A DNA stretch of 64,000 nt from Mucilaginibacter corticis (lineage in GTDB: Bacteria > Bacteroidota > Bacteroidia > Sphingobacteriales > Sphingobacteriaceae): the NCBI RefSeq assembly GCF_007558865.1, contig NZ_VLPK01000001.1, forward strand, positions 1,612,001 to 1,676,000, in the 5' to 3' direction. A program made the position numbers and the translations under genes. Below are positions 48,536-57,742 of the stretch, piece after piece (position 1 is the first letter of the stretch; each line of letters begins with the position of its first letter). A model generated the notes under the pieces. That model was not told where the DNA came from, did not search any database, and saw only the letters and a list, made by a program, of their open reading frames with translations.

Positions 48536-51500
48536 ATGAACAAAGTCTTATTTAAAAAAGAAGTTGTAGTCTTATTACTGATACTTATTTTCAGCCATAA
48601 AATAAGCTTCAGTCAAACAGTATCTCCAACCAGTTTTCTGTCGGCAACAGATACTGCATTTGTACCTAAAGAAATTGAGGATCCCGAAAATATCGGCATA
48701 AACAAAGAGCCAAATCATGCTACTTTAATGCCTTACAGTAATTTGGTTGAAGCATTAAAGGCTAACCGCCGTGCATCATCATTGGCTATCAGCTTAAATG
48801 GCATGTGGAAATTTAATTGGGTTGACTGGCCGCAGAAACGCCCGGTTAATTTTTATAAAACTGATTATGACGTATCAAAATGGAAAGATATTAAAGTGCC
48901 GTCGTCTTTCCAAGTACAGGGTTACGGAACGCCCGATTATAGCAACTTTACGCTGATCTTCGATAGCGATTACCCGAGGGTAATGACCGAGCCCACCAAT
49001 AAAAAATATACCACCATGCACGAGCGTAACCCGGTTGGCAGCTACCGCCGCGATTTTGACGTGCCTGCAAACTGGAACGGCCGCCGTATATTTATCACCT
49101 TTGATGGGGTAGATGCCGGTTTCTTTATATGGGTGAATGGCAAAAAAGTAGGCTACAGCGTAAATAGCCGTAACGCCGCCGAGTTTGACCTGACCAAATA
49201 TGTACATCCCGGTAAAAATATGCTGGCTGTTGAGGTTTACCGCTTTGTATCGGGCAGCTATTTAGAGAACCAGGATATGTGGCGCCTGAGCGGCATTTTC
49301 AGGAATGTGACCTTATGGAGCGCCCCGCAAGAACATATCCGCGACTTCTTTATCAAAACCAAGCTGGATAAACAATATAAAGATGCCGACCTGAATGTAT
49401 CTACCAAAGTTAAGAACTACAGCAGCAAAGCAGTGCCTGCCCGTGAGGTAACAGTAAAACTGTACAATGGCAGCGTACCTGTACCGGGTGCCGAAGTTAA
49501 AAAAGCTGTACCCGCACTAAAGCCGGGCGAAGAAGTAACAGTTGAAACTACCTTCCATGTAAATAACCCGCAAAAATGGACTGCCGAAACGCCTAAACTA
49601 TACACCACGGTAATTACCTTAAACAGTGGTGAAAGCGCTATTGAAACCTTGTCGGCGCGTACAGGTTTCCGCGAGATCGAGATCAAGGGACGCTTGTTCC
49701 TGGTTAATGGTACGCCTATAAAATTGAAAGGTGTTAACCGCCACGAGAATTGGCCTGATGATGGCCACGCTATTACCGAGGAGCAGATGGTGCGCGATAT
49801 TGTGCTTATCAAACAAACCAACAGTAACCACGTACGTACCTGCCACTACTCTGATGACCCACGCTGGTACGAGCTATGCGACGAGTATGGTATTTACCTG
49901 GTTGCCGAAGCAAATGTGGAGTGCCACGCGCAGCAAAACCAGTTTAATGAAGAGCCTACTATCAAAGCGGCCATCATTGAGCGTAACGTAGCCAATGTCG
50001 AGAATTTTAAGAATCATCCGGCGGTTGTGATCTGGTCCTTAGGTAACGAGTGCGGCCGTGGCGGGTCAAACTTCAGGGCAGCGTTAAAAGCCATAAAAGC
50101 CATTGACGACAGGCCGACGCATTACGAAGGCTTTGGTATTGGTGACGATAAAAACCCGGCTGATATTGACAGCCAGATGTACACCGGCATTGATGGTGTT
50201 GAAGAACATGCAAAAGATGATAAATTGACCAAGCCGTTCTATTTATGCGAATATGCGCACGCTATGTTCAATTCGATGGGCTCGGTGGACCTTTACAATG
50301 ACTTGTTTGACAAATACCCTAATTTATTGGGTGGCGCTATATGGGAGTGGCAGGATCAGGGGATTTACAATAACCGCGACCCTAAGCACCCTATCACAGC
50401 ATTTGGCGGTGGTTTTGGCGAATATCCTACAGACCATTATTTTATCCATAAAGGTGTAGTATTTTCAGACAGGACACCTAAACCGCACTTCCCTGAGTTG
50501 AAACATGCTTACCAATGGATCACCATTAAGGCAAAAGACCTGGACAAAAAGCAATTCACCATTAAAAACCGTTACCAGTTTATCAACCTTAACGGCTTAA
50601 CCGCTAAGTGGGAAGTAAGCGAAAATGGTACAACCATATCATCAGGCCCGATAAATGTCGGCCTGATCAATCCCGGCCAGGAAAAAGATATCACTTTACC
50701 TTATACCATCAGCCCTAAACCGGGTGCCGAGTATTTTGTAAGGATCTCGTTTGATTTAGGTTCTGATAAACTTTGGGCCAAAAAAGGCTTTGAAGTAGCC
50801 GAGCAGCAATTTGAACTGCATACACCTGTACCTGCAATACCTGCCCAGTCGCAGGGCGATAAGTTGAGCCTGAACGATTCAAAAAATACCATCAAAGTAA
50901 AAGGTACTGATTTTAGCCTTGAATTTGACAAAGCTAAAGGTACCTTCACCAAAATAGAAAAAGGTGGTGACAATATATTACAAGAAAACGGCGGCCCTAT
51001 GCTGCATCTATGGCGTGCCCCGCACCAGATAGATGATATGTGGGCATATCGCGACTGGGTAAAATATGGCCTGAAAGATCTGGCCTGGACGGTTGATGAG
51101 GTTAAGAGCACACAGGTTGCCAAAAACATAGTGCAGATAAGCGCGAGCCTTACCGGCACCGGTAAAGAAGGCTTTGTTACACACCATAAGGTAGTTTATA
51201 CCATTAACGGTAACGGCGAGATTAAAGCAGACAACAATGTAGACTTTAGCGACCCTAAATTGGTACTGGCCCGCATTGGTGTACGTTTATTCCTGAACAA
51301 GGACTTTGACCAGTTTGATTATTTAGGCCGAGGCCCGATGGAAAATTATAGCGACCGGAAAAAAGGATCGGACATTGGGCATTATGCAAGCAGCGTGCTT
51401 AAACAAATGACCGGCTATGAAAAACCGATGGACCAGGGTAATCACGAAGATGTACGTTGGGCAAACCTTACATCGGCAAAAGGTACAGGTGTAAGTATTA

Positions 51501-51733
51501 AGCAGGTAGACTCGGTGTTCCAGGTAGAAGCATTGCCTTACAGCGATGAAGATATGGACAAAACCGAATACAAGATAGACCTGCCAAAAAGCTCGGGTAC
51601 TGTTTTAAACATCAGCCATAAAACGTTGGGCGTGGGCTCAAACGGTTGCGGGCCAAGGCCATTAGAACCCTACCGGGTTTATGCCAATGCAACAAGCTTT
51701 AGCTACAAAATTGAGTTGACTAAAAAGAAATAA
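48536..51733 (+). CDS. Glycoside hydrolase family 2 (beta-galactosidase-like)
   Basis: About 1065 residues when started at the ATG for MNKVLF; the reading frame extends three codons further to a TTG. It has a signal peptide (to about 30). The order is a sugar-binding domain (about 75-270), an Ig-like domain (about 275-385), a TIM barrel (about 390-690) and the beta-galactosidase small-chain domains to the end. The acid/base Glu is in SLGNECGRG (near 505) and the nucleophile Glu in YLCEYAHAM (near 572). The architecture is LacZ-like. It should release beta-galactosyl or related residues in the periplasm. It has its own strong terminator. Confidence 0.94.
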   Translation: MNKVLFKKEVVVLLLILIFSHKISFSQTVSPTSFLSATDTAFVPKEIEDPENIGINKEPNHATLMPYSNLVEALKANRRASSLAISLNGMWKFNWVDWPQKRPVNFYKTDYDVSKWKDIKVPSSFQVQGYGTPDYSNFTLIFDSDYPRVMTEPTNKKYTTMHERNPVGSYRRDFDVPANWNGRRIFITFDGVDAGFFIWVNGKKVGYSVNSRNAAEFDLTKYVHPGKNMLAVEVYRFVSGSYLENQDMWRLSGIFRNVTLWSAPQEHIRDFFIKTKLDKQYKDADLNVSTKVKNYSSKAVPAREVTVKLYNGSVPVPGAEVKKAVPALKPGEEVTVETTFHVNNPQKWTAETPKLYTTVITLNSGESAIETLSARTGFREIEIKGRLFLVNGTPIKLKGVNRHENWPDDGHAITEEQMVRDIVLIKQTNSNHVRTCHYSDDPRWYELCDEYGIYLVAEANVECHAQQNQFNEEPTIKAAIIERNVANVENFKNHPAVVIWSLGNECGRGGSNFRAALKAIKAIDDRPTHYEGFGIGDDKNPADIDSQMYTGIDGVEEHAKDDKLTKPFYLCEYAHAMFNSMGSVDLYNDLFDKYPNLLGGAIWEWQDQGIYNNRDPKHPITAFGGGFGEYPTDHYFIHKGVVFSDRTPKPHFPELKHAYQWITIKAKDLDKKQFTIKNRYQFINLNGLTAKWEVSENGTTISSGPINVGLINPGQEKDITLPYTISPKPGAEYFVRISFDLGSDKLWAKKGFEVAEQQFELHTPVPAIPAQSQGDKLSLNDSKNTIKVKGTDFSLEFDKAKGTFTKIEKGGDNILQENGGPMLHLWRAPHQIDDMWAYRDWVKYGLKDLAWTVDEVKSTQVAKNIVQISASLTGTGKEGFVTHHKVVYTINGNGEIKADNNVDFSDPKLVLARIGVRLFLNKDFDQFDYLGRGPMENYSDRKKGSDIGHYASSVLKQMTGYEKPMDQGNHEDVRWANLTSAKGTGVSIKQVDSVFQVEALPYSDEDMDKTEYKIDLPKSSGTVLNISHKTLGVGSNGCGPRPLEPYRVYANATSFSYKIELTKKK

Positions 51734-51787
51734 AGTTTGCTTATAACGTTTTGATTTAATTGAAACGTTGTATATACAACTTGATTA

Positions 51788-51822
51788 AACAGAAAAAGGC
51801 GCTATCAGCGCCTTTTTCTGTT
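51788..51822 (+). terminator. Terminator after the GH2 gene
   Basis: AACAGAAAAAGGCGC (51788-51802) and GCGCCTTTTTCTGTT (51808-51822) form a perfect 15-bp stem around TATCA. The symmetric A and T runs let it act in both directions. Confidence 0.92.
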
Positions 51823-51934
51823 GATATGACTTCATAATTATATTACAATACCCTATCTTTAAAAGCCAAACGTGTAACCGCACGCCCGGACAAACCTGTT
51901 TAAATTATAAGTTTTACTAACCCTGATTTAAAGA

Positions 51935-53464
51935 ATGTTGCGTAAAAAACTGATCGTGATGATGTTTTTATTGCCTGCAATAAACGCATTTAGCCAGAAA
52001 AAAGTAGTGCCCACACCGCAATGGAGACCGCGCTACCATTTTACTCCCGAAAAAAACTGGACGAACGACCCTAACGGGCTTTTGTTCTTAAACGGCGAGT
52101 TTCAATTATACTACCAGCATAACCCGTTCGAAAATAAATGGGGCCACATGAGCTGGGGCCACGCCACCAGTAAAGACCTGATCCAGTGGAACTACTTGCC
52201 GGTTGCCATCCCCGAAGTAGTAACCAAAGACACTACCACCTGGATCTACTCAGGATCGGCAGTTGTGGATAAGAATAACACCAGTGGTTTCGGTACCACA
52301 GAAAAGCCACCTATTGTTGCCATTTTTACTGCCGACCAGCCCAAGCAACACAAAGAGTCGCAGTTTATAGCCTACAGCAATGATAACGGCATGAGCTATA
52401 AAATGTATAGCGGTAACCCGGTTATTGATCTGAATAAAAGCGATTTCAGGGATCCTAACGTGTTTTGGAGTGAGCAAAGCAAACAATGGGTTATGACGGT
52501 ATCCATGGTTAATGAGCATATGGTACGTTTTTACGGCTCAAAAGACCTGAAAACATGGACAAAACTAAGTGATTTCGGCCCGGCAGGTTATACCAAAAAT
52601 GGCTGGGAATGCCCGTCGTTATTGCCGTTGACGGTTGATGACGATCCTAAAAAGATCAAGTGGGTATTGTTTGTATCATCGGGCGGCGACCATGGCCCGC
52701 TGATCCAGTATTTTGTGGGCGATTTCGACGGCACTACATTTAAGGATGATAACAATGGCGAAAAAGTATTACCTGTTGATTACGGCGATGCCTTTTACGC
52801 GGCGATAGCCTGGCGCGATGCTCCGCAAAATAAAAAGATCTTATTGGGCTGGATCCAGGATGGCCGTAAAGAAACTTACCCATGGAAAGGGCAGATGTCT
52901 ATCCCGCATGATCTGTCATTGCGTACTACCGATAACGGCTTACGATTAAGACAACTGCCATCATCCATCGCAACCCAAAACCTTTCAAAGTATGCTACAG
53001 GAAAAACGCTGCTGAAAAAGAATTTAAAAATTGAAGATACCCGTATCAGCCTGAATAAAGAAAGGCCATTCTCGGGCAACTCTTACTGGATAGACGCGGA
53101 GTTTGATGTGAGCAAGGCTAAAAAGACCGGTTTTTATATTGTTGAAAACCCCGACGTTACCAAGAACATCATTGTGGCTTACGACTCTGAAAAAAAACAA
53201 TTATATGTTGATTGTGGCAACGCGGAGGCAGGCAACAAATCGCGCGAAAACCTGATCCAGGCCGCCCCTATGAAAGATGAGAACGGCATCATTAAGATCC
53301 AGATACTGGTTGATAATTCATCGCTTGAAGTGTTTGGCAATGACGGCGAGAAAGTAATCTCCACCATGATATACCCTGATATTAACGCAACCTCATTATG
53401 GGTGTTTACCGAAGGTAAATCGGTATTGAAAAATTTAAAGCTCTGGGATTTTAGCCAGAAATAA
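51935..53464 (+). CDS. Glycoside hydrolase family 32 (fructan beta-fructosidase-like)
   Basis: The 509-residue secreted enzyme has a signal peptide (MMFLLPAINAFSQ). Family 32 catalytic motifs are all there: WTNDPNGLLF with nucleophile D45, FRDPNVFW near 171 (the RDP transition-state stabiliser) and WECPSLLPL near 224 (the EC acid/base). A C-terminal beta-sandwich (about 370-509) holds DNSSLEVFGNDGEKV. It should hydrolyse terminal fructose from levan, inulin or sucrose-type sugars. Together with SusCD it suggests fructan use. No fructokinase or sugar permease is nearby. Confidence 0.95.
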   Translation: MLRKKLIVMMFLLPAINAFSQKKVVPTPQWRPRYHFTPEKNWTNDPNGLLFLNGEFQLYYQHNPFENKWGHMSWGHATSKDLIQWNYLPVAIPEVVTKDTTTWIYSGSAVVDKNNTSGFGTTEKPPIVAIFTADQPKQHKESQFIAYSNDNGMSYKMYSGNPVIDLNKSDFRDPNVFWSEQSKQWVMTVSMVNEHMVRFYGSKDLKTWTKLSDFGPAGYTKNGWECPSLLPLTVDDDPKKIKWVLFVSSGGDHGPLIQYFVGDFDGTTFKDDNNGEKVLPVDYGDAFYAAIAWRDAPQNKKILLGWIQDGRKETYPWKGQMSIPHDLSLRTTDNGLRLRQLPSSIATQNLSKYATGKTLLKKNLKIEDTRISLNKERPFSGNSYWIDAEFDVSKAKKTGFYIVENPDVTKNIIVAYDSEKKQLYVDCGNAEAGNKSRENLIQAAPMKDENGIIKIQILVDNSSLEVFGNDGEKVISTMIYPDINATSLWVFTEGKSVLKNLKLWDFSQK

Positions 53465-53489
53465 TTTTGATGATAAATTGAAAGAGAAG

Positions 53490-53515
53490 AGGCTGCCCCG
53501 AAAGGGCAGCCTTTT
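53490..53515 (+). terminator. Terminator after the GH32 gene
   Basis: AGGCTGCCC (53490-53498) pairs perfectly with GGGCAGCCT (53504-53512) around a CGAAA loop and ends in TTTT. Confidence 0.9.
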
Positions 53516-53534
53516 GTATAACAGACGCAATCAA

Positions 53535-53640
53535 ATTCCCTCCCCGGGGAGGGGTGCGGCTGACAATGTAGTGGAAGGGAGGGGTTTGAACGACCTTGCA
53601 TTACCGTAACCCCTCCCTACACCTCCCGTGGGGAGGGAAT
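53535..53640. repeat. C-rich inverted repeat between convergent genes
   Basis: ATTCCCTCCCC (53535-53545) is the exact inverted copy of GGGGAGGGAAT (53630-53640). Inner parts contain CCCCGGGGAGGGG and GTAACCCCTCCC, as in the elements at 12075, 15465 and 31190. It fills the gap between the GH32 gene and the VOC gene, which point at each other. Confidence 0.75.
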
Positions 53641-53697
53641 CGCACAACCCTTGTTGTTAAAGGGGCTTTTGCACATTTACAGTACTAACCTTGTCCC

Positions 53698-54126
53698 TTA
53701 AATCCCCGCGTCAAACTCAATGATCCATTCAATGCCATATTTATCCCTGAACATGCCGGCATAGGTTCCCCATGGGCTGTCGCCAATTGGGCCTTCCACT
53801 TCTCCGCCTGCCGATAATCCGTTAAATATATGTTGGGCTTCCTCGCGGCTTTCGGCACTTACATATATTTTAGACCGGTTTTCATTTTCGCTCACCGGCC
53901 CCAAAAAGCCGGGGACATCGTTAGCTATCAGTACATTGTTTTTACCAAGCGGCAAGCCTATATACATTATTTTATTTGCCTCGTCATCGGGTACCTGGAA
54001 ATCCGGTCCTGATAGATCTTTAAAGCGGGTGATCTTTGTAAACTCGCCGCCAAAAACTGATTTGTAAAAAGTGAATGCTTCTTCGGCATTGCCATTAAAG
54101 TTGATCCAGGGATTAATTGCTCTCAT
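53698..54126 (-). CDS. VOC family (PhnB/3-demethylubiquinone-9 methyltransferase-like) protein
   Basis: The 142-residue protein is of the glyoxalase/VOC superfamily, with INPWINFNGNAEEAFTFYKSVFG at its N terminus and WGTYAGMFRDKYGIEWIIEF at its C terminus, as in PhnB-like proteins. No reaction can be assigned. It is the last gene of a leftward cassette (ArsR-type regulator, SRPBCC protein, VOC protein) that recurs in many bacteria and may answer to a small toxic or signalling molecule. Confidence 0.88.
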   Translation of the reverse strand: MRAINPWINFNGNAEEAFTFYKSVFGGEFTKITRFKDLSGPDFQVPDDEANKIMYIGLPLGKNNVLIANDVPGFLGPVSENENRSKIYVSAESREEAQHIFNGLSAGGEVEGPIGDSPWGTYAGMFRDKYGIEWIIEFDAGI

Positions 54127-54158
54127 GATTTTTATTTTTAAGTTTATTTTTCTGCTTA

Positions 54159-54656
54159 TTATTTCTGTGATAAAGTAGTTAACAGGTTTTCCAGGTTTGT
54201 TAAAGTCATGGTAAATCCTATCTTGAAACCTTCCAGTAATTTTTCCAACCGCTCAAATGATTCGTTGTAAATGACGATATATACTTTGGTTATGCCATCT
54301 TGCTCGCTAAAATTATAGTCCCACTCAGAACCGGGCAGCTCCCTGTTTTCGTCTTTGTCAGAAAAGGCGTTGTACATCTTAAAATTGGTTTTCGGCGTAA
54401 TAGATGTAAACTCCTGTACCGACCAACGCTCCTGTCCGTCAGGGCTTATCATTGCGTAAAACCTGCGCCCGCCCACTTTAAAATCCATGTACTTGGTTTT
54501 AGCGCGCATAGGTGCGGGCGCTCCCCATTGGTCAAGTAGTTCGGGCTTGGTAAAGGCATCCCATACTAAGGAAAGCCCGGCATCAAACTCCCGGGTTATA
54601 TATACCGTTTGCGCCGCTTTGTCAACATTAAAATCAAATAGCAGATCATTTTTCAT
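54159..54656 (-). CDS. SRPBCC/AHSA1 domain protein
   Basis: The 165-residue protein has a START-like helix-grip fold of the activator-of-Hsp90-ATPase homologue 1 (AHSA1) type. The N-terminal [20 protein letters not shown] and the following DQWGAPAPM are typical, and [15 protein letters not shown] closes it. Members bind hydrophobic ligands. Its start overlaps the ArsR gene by 11 bases, the usual arrangement in which the regulator senses or controls the SRPBCC protein. Confidence 0.88.
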   Translation of the reverse strand: MKNDLLFDFNVDKAAQTVYITREFDAGLSLVWDAFTKPELLDQWGAPAPMRAKTKYMDFKVGGRRFYAMISPDGQERWSVQEFTSITPKTNFKMYNAFSDKDENRELPGSEWDYNFSEQDGITKVYIVIYNESFERLEKLLEGFKIGFTMTLTNLENLLTTLSQK

Positions 54657-54972
54657 TTTTCTGTGTTTTAAGAGTGGATAATACTTTGTCGAGTTGATTG
54701 AACTGAGTTTCCCAGCCCTGCCTGAACTGAGCTAACCAATGGTCAAATTCCTGCATTTTCTTAGCATTAAAATGATAATAGATCTCCCTGCCCAAATGTT
54801 CGGGCTTGATCAGGTCGCATTCGTGCAATACCTTAATATGCTTTGATACCGCCTGCCGAGTCATATCAAATTTTTCGGCCATGGCGTTTGGGGTTAGGGC
54901 CTGTATTGCAATTAAAGTTAAAATGGCCCTGCGAGTCGGATCGGCTATGGCCTGGAATATATCTTGCTTCAT
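54646..54972 (-). CDS. ArsR family winged-helix regulator
   Basis: The 108-residue repressor-type DNA-binding protein opens with [20 protein letters not shown] and has the recognition helix in [19 protein letters not shown]. It has no metal-binding cysteine pair of the ArsR ELCVC type, so the signal is probably not a metal. As first gene of the cassette it probably represses its own promoter in the gap to 55096. AACTTTTGAGTTGTG and AACTTTTGGGTTGCG (54987-55028) form a direct repeat there and may be its operator. Confidence 0.88.
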   Translation of the reverse strand: MKQDIFQAIADPTRRAILTLIAIQALTPNAMAEKFDMTRQAVSKHIKVLHECDLIKPEHLGREIYYHFNAKKMQEFDHWLAQFRQGWETQFNQLDKVLSTLKTQKNEK

Positions 54973-54986
54973 CTTCTAAAATATGC

Positions 54987-55028
54987 AACTTTTGAGTTGT
55001 GAATATAAATGCAACTTTTGGGTTGCGC
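54987..55028. promoter_or_regulatory. Direct repeat upstream of the ArsR gene, possible operator
   Basis: GCAACTTTTGAGTTGTG and GCAACTTTTGGGTTGCG lie about 25 bases apart, just upstream of the ArsR start. Each is itself a palindrome-like CAACTTTTGAGTTG unit. Such paired sites are expected for a winged-helix dimer. Binding is inference. Confidence 0.5.
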
Positions 55029-55095
55029 AAATTTATTTGAAAATTATTTTTCTTGAGGAACAGGAATTGAATAGGAGAGCCGCGTATTAGTGTTA

Positions 55096-55133
55096 ACAAA
55101 AACGCCCCATATATCAATATGAGGCGTTTTTGT
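55096..55133 (-). terminator. Terminator after the DUF1080 gene
   Basis: ACAAAAACGCC (55096-55106) pairs perfectly with GGCGTTTTTGT (55123-55133), and an inner CATAT/ATATG extends the stem. On the minus strand it follows the DUF1080 stop and has a T run. Confidence 0.87.
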
Positions 55134-55141
55134 AGTTTTTG

Positions 55142-55954
55142 TTATTTCAGTTTTTTGATCCACATATTCCTGACGCGGATCTTGGTGATGGATTCGATCT
55201 CTATCCCGATATAGCCCGATTGGTTGTTTGACGATTTAGGATCGTCATCGATCATCACCGCCATAACCTGCCCGTTAATGATATGGATACAAACACCGCC
55301 ACGGGCTATCACGGTGTATTGATTCCAGTCGTCTTTTTTTACAAATTTAGCCAGGTCCATAATGTCGCCGATATTACCCATCAGGCGTTTTGATTTGGTG
55401 CTGAACCCCTCAACCACCTGCCCGCGCCAGGCCAGGATGCGCATAGGGGTATTCTCTGAATAGAACTGCCCTGTCCAGTATTTAGCAGATGGCCAGAAAT
55501 CTGCCTGCGGGCCGGTCATCATCCAGTTTAAATTAACCGGGCCAACGTTGGCGGTTACATTATCAGCAATAGGGATACGCCATGGTACGCCGGTTTGGCT
55601 GCGGTATTGAATGCCGCTGCCGCCTTCGCCATCTACCTTGATCTCAAACTTCAGCGTAAAGTCTTTTGCTTTCATGCCGCGATAAACCAGGTAGCTGTTA
55701 CCGCTCGGGTTCTTCTCGCTCGATTCGCCTACTATTGCGCCATCCTCAACCCGCCAGAATTTTAAATTGCCGTCCCAGTCCTTTAACGTAGCGCCGTCAA
55801 ATAACGAAACATAGCCCTCGTGGTCGTTAAAATCCAAAGGTGCAGGTTGCGTAAACGGGTCGTTATAATACTTTTGTTTTGCAGGCTTTTTTTGCGCGGA
55901 TACGGTGGTACCAATCGCAAGCAGGCAAAATAGGATGGCGTGTTTTGTTTTCAT
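55142..55954 (-). CDS. DUF1080 protein (3-keto-disaccharide hydrolase family)
   Basis: The 270-residue secreted protein has a signal peptide (MKTKHAILFCLLAIGTTVSAQ) and a concanavalin-like beta-jelly-roll: GYVSLFDGATLKDWDG, FKFEIKVDGEGGSGIQYRS-type block near 110 and GYIGIEIESITKIRVRNMWI near the end. Family members (PF06439) include hydrolases of 3-keto-glycosides. It lies 7 bp after the 559-residue gene and probably shares its transcript, so the two may act on the same glycan. Confidence 0.88.
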   Translation of the reverse strand: MKTKHAILFCLLAIGTTVSAQKKPAKQKYYNDPFTQPAPLDFNDHEGYVSLFDGATLKDWDGNLKFWRVEDGAIVGESSEKNPSGNSYLVYRGMKAKDFTLKFEIKVDGEGGSGIQYRSQTGVPWRIPIADNVTANVGPVNLNWMMTGPQADFWPSAKYWTGQFYSENTPMRILAWRGQVVEGFSTKSKRLMGNIGDIMDLAKFVKKDDWNQYTVIARGGVCIHIINGQVMAVMIDDDPKSSNNQSGYIGIEIESITKIRVRNMWIKKLK

Positions 55955-55961
55955 GATATTA

Positions 55962-57641
55962 TTATTTTATATCAGCCAGGTTTAACACTATGGTATTCAT
56001 TTGTGGCTTTAACCTTAGGACAGAACCATTGTCCGGCTGTGAAAAATTACCTTTCAGTGCCTTTAACGTATAGTTGGTATCCTCAAACTTACAGGTTAGC
56101 GCTGACGCGCCGATATTTTCGAACGGTAATTTAGCGCCCGTTGTAGCATGCAGATCGAAATACCAATCGATTTTAGTTTTGCTTAGCAAGTTCATTTTGA
56201 TCCGGCTTTCGGCAAGGTCAATTTCAAGCGAACCTTTTATGGTGCTTAGCGGCCATGATATATGCAGCGTTCCGTTTTGGGTTTTGCTGAATTTAGGGTC
56301 GCCGCCTTCCAATAAAACTTCTTTGCCATCAATCAGCGCTTTAACGCGTAAGCCGGCTAAATCGTTAGGCTTGCTCCATATATAGCCATCAACAATGGGC
56401 AGGGTAAAAAATACGCACTCGTTTGATGTTACCGGCTGCGTTTCGTAAACCGACGGGAACTTCTCATCAAACAAATGGATATCGCGGATGCGCAGGTTAT
56501 TATGTTCCCAAAGGATGTTGATGCGGTAAAAGCGGCTGTTGTACCAGGCCGTTTTCAGGTCGCTGCCCTCAATGTCTTTACTCACTGTAAACGAAGTAGG
56601 CGGCGTAACCGGGAATTTCTTTTTAAACCAGGTGCCCGATTGTTCCATGGTTTCAACCTTTACCTTATGCTCATTGCGCAGTTTGGCTATCAAAGGCATC
56701 TGGATCTCGAAACCTTTTTTCATGGCATCCCAGGTGAATGAGTTTTCCTGGCCGGCCTGGGTATAATTAAAGTTAACCGAGTTGTCATCCGTTAAGGCCT
56801 TAAAGAACCAGTTAACCCAACCCGCGTCGCCGCCACCGAAATTGTAAACCGGCTCAAGCGTGATCACCCCCTGGCGGGACGAACTGATACCGGTATCATA
56901 CTGCCGCACCGGGTCGCTGCCCAGCATCCTGAAGATAGGCACGGGGATCTGCTGATCGGCATGTTGCGCCGGCATGTATGAGTTGATCTTGCTGGGGTAA
57001 TAAGCCTGGTTCCAGTAGCCGCCCCATAGGGTATAGCCATCGGTACCATATTGGTCCTTACAATTAGCGGATGCAATGATATGATACTTTTTGTACATAT
57101 AATTCAAACTATAAGCATCAATAAACCATGATGCCACAGACTTTGGATAATAGCCGAATATTTTTTTAAAATCCCTGAAATAAACATCAATGATCTTCTC
57201 GCGCTCGGCAGGCGTATAACCGGTTGAAAAACCAATGTTAGCACGCCAGTCCCACGGGTAACGGCCACGCCATTTCATGCCCGCGTTCTCAACCAACGGC
57301 TGAGGGATCTCCCACCAGGCGCCAATTTCAAAACTGCCTTTGGGCAAACCGGCCAACAGGGTTTGATAGCGTCTATCCATCAGTGCATCATATTGCAGCA
57401 GGAATGTACCGCCCAAATGATATTTCTTCATGATCTCCACCTGCTTTACCACGGTTTGGTACAACACGTCTTCGGTTATCTTTTCATCGCGCGGCTCAAG
57501 CAGGCGGATAAAATTTACAATGTTGACTATTTTGGGTGCGGACTGTAACGTTTTTACACCCTGTGCAGATGCGAAAAGGCTACCCAGGCACAACAGTCCC
57601 GTCAGCAGTTTTTTACTGGTTTTATTAAAATTTTTGATCAT
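55962..57641 (-). CDS. Secreted protein of unknown family, possible glycan-active enzyme
   Basis: The 559-residue protein has a signal peptide (to about 27, LGSLFASAQG). Residues about 35-330 look like an alpha/beta barrel: VNFIRLLEPRD, LGGTFLLQYDALMDRRYQTL, FEIGAWWEIPQPLV, PKSVASWFIDAYSLNYM and GTDGYTLWGGYWNQAYYPS carry many Trp, Tyr, Asp and Glu, as in carbohydrate-active enzymes. The D-H-rich strand ends recall NodB or GH57-type barrels. The C-terminal third is beta-rich and may be a sandwich domain. I cannot place it in a named family. Its position before a DUF1080 gene and divergent from GH5 and sialidase-like genes supports glycan degradation. Confidence 0.6.
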   Translation of the reverse strand: MIKNFNKTSKKLLTGLLCLGSLFASAQGVKTLQSAPKIVNIVNFIRLLEPRDEKITEDVLYQTVVKQVEIMKKYHLGGTFLLQYDALMDRRYQTLLAGLPKGSFEIGAWWEIPQPLVENAGMKWRGRYPWDWRANIGFSTGYTPAEREKIIDVYFRDFKKIFGYYPKSVASWFIDAYSLNYMYKKYHIIASANCKDQYGTDGYTLWGGYWNQAYYPSKINSYMPAQHADQQIPVPIFRMLGSDPVRQYDTGISSSRQGVITLEPVYNFGGGDAGWVNWFFKALTDDNSVNFNYTQAGQENSFTWDAMKKGFEIQMPLIAKLRNEHKVKVETMEQSGTWFKKKFPVTPPTSFTVSKDIEGSDLKTAWYNSRFYRINILWEHNNLRIRDIHLFDEKFPSVYETQPVTSNECVFFTLPIVDGYIWSKPNDLAGLRVKALIDGKEVLLEGGDPKFSKTQNGTLHISWPLSTIKGSLEIDLAESRIKMNLLSKTKIDWYFDLHATTGAKLPFENIGASALTCKFEDTNYTLKALKGNFSQPDNGSVLRLKPQMNTIVLNLADIK

Positions 57642-57742
57642 AAGTATAGCGATGAATAGCTAAGTATATAAATTGGATAAGCAAACATAATATAAGCGGG
57701 ATGATTAGCCATCCTGTACTGTCTTGACAGCGAAAAAGGTGG

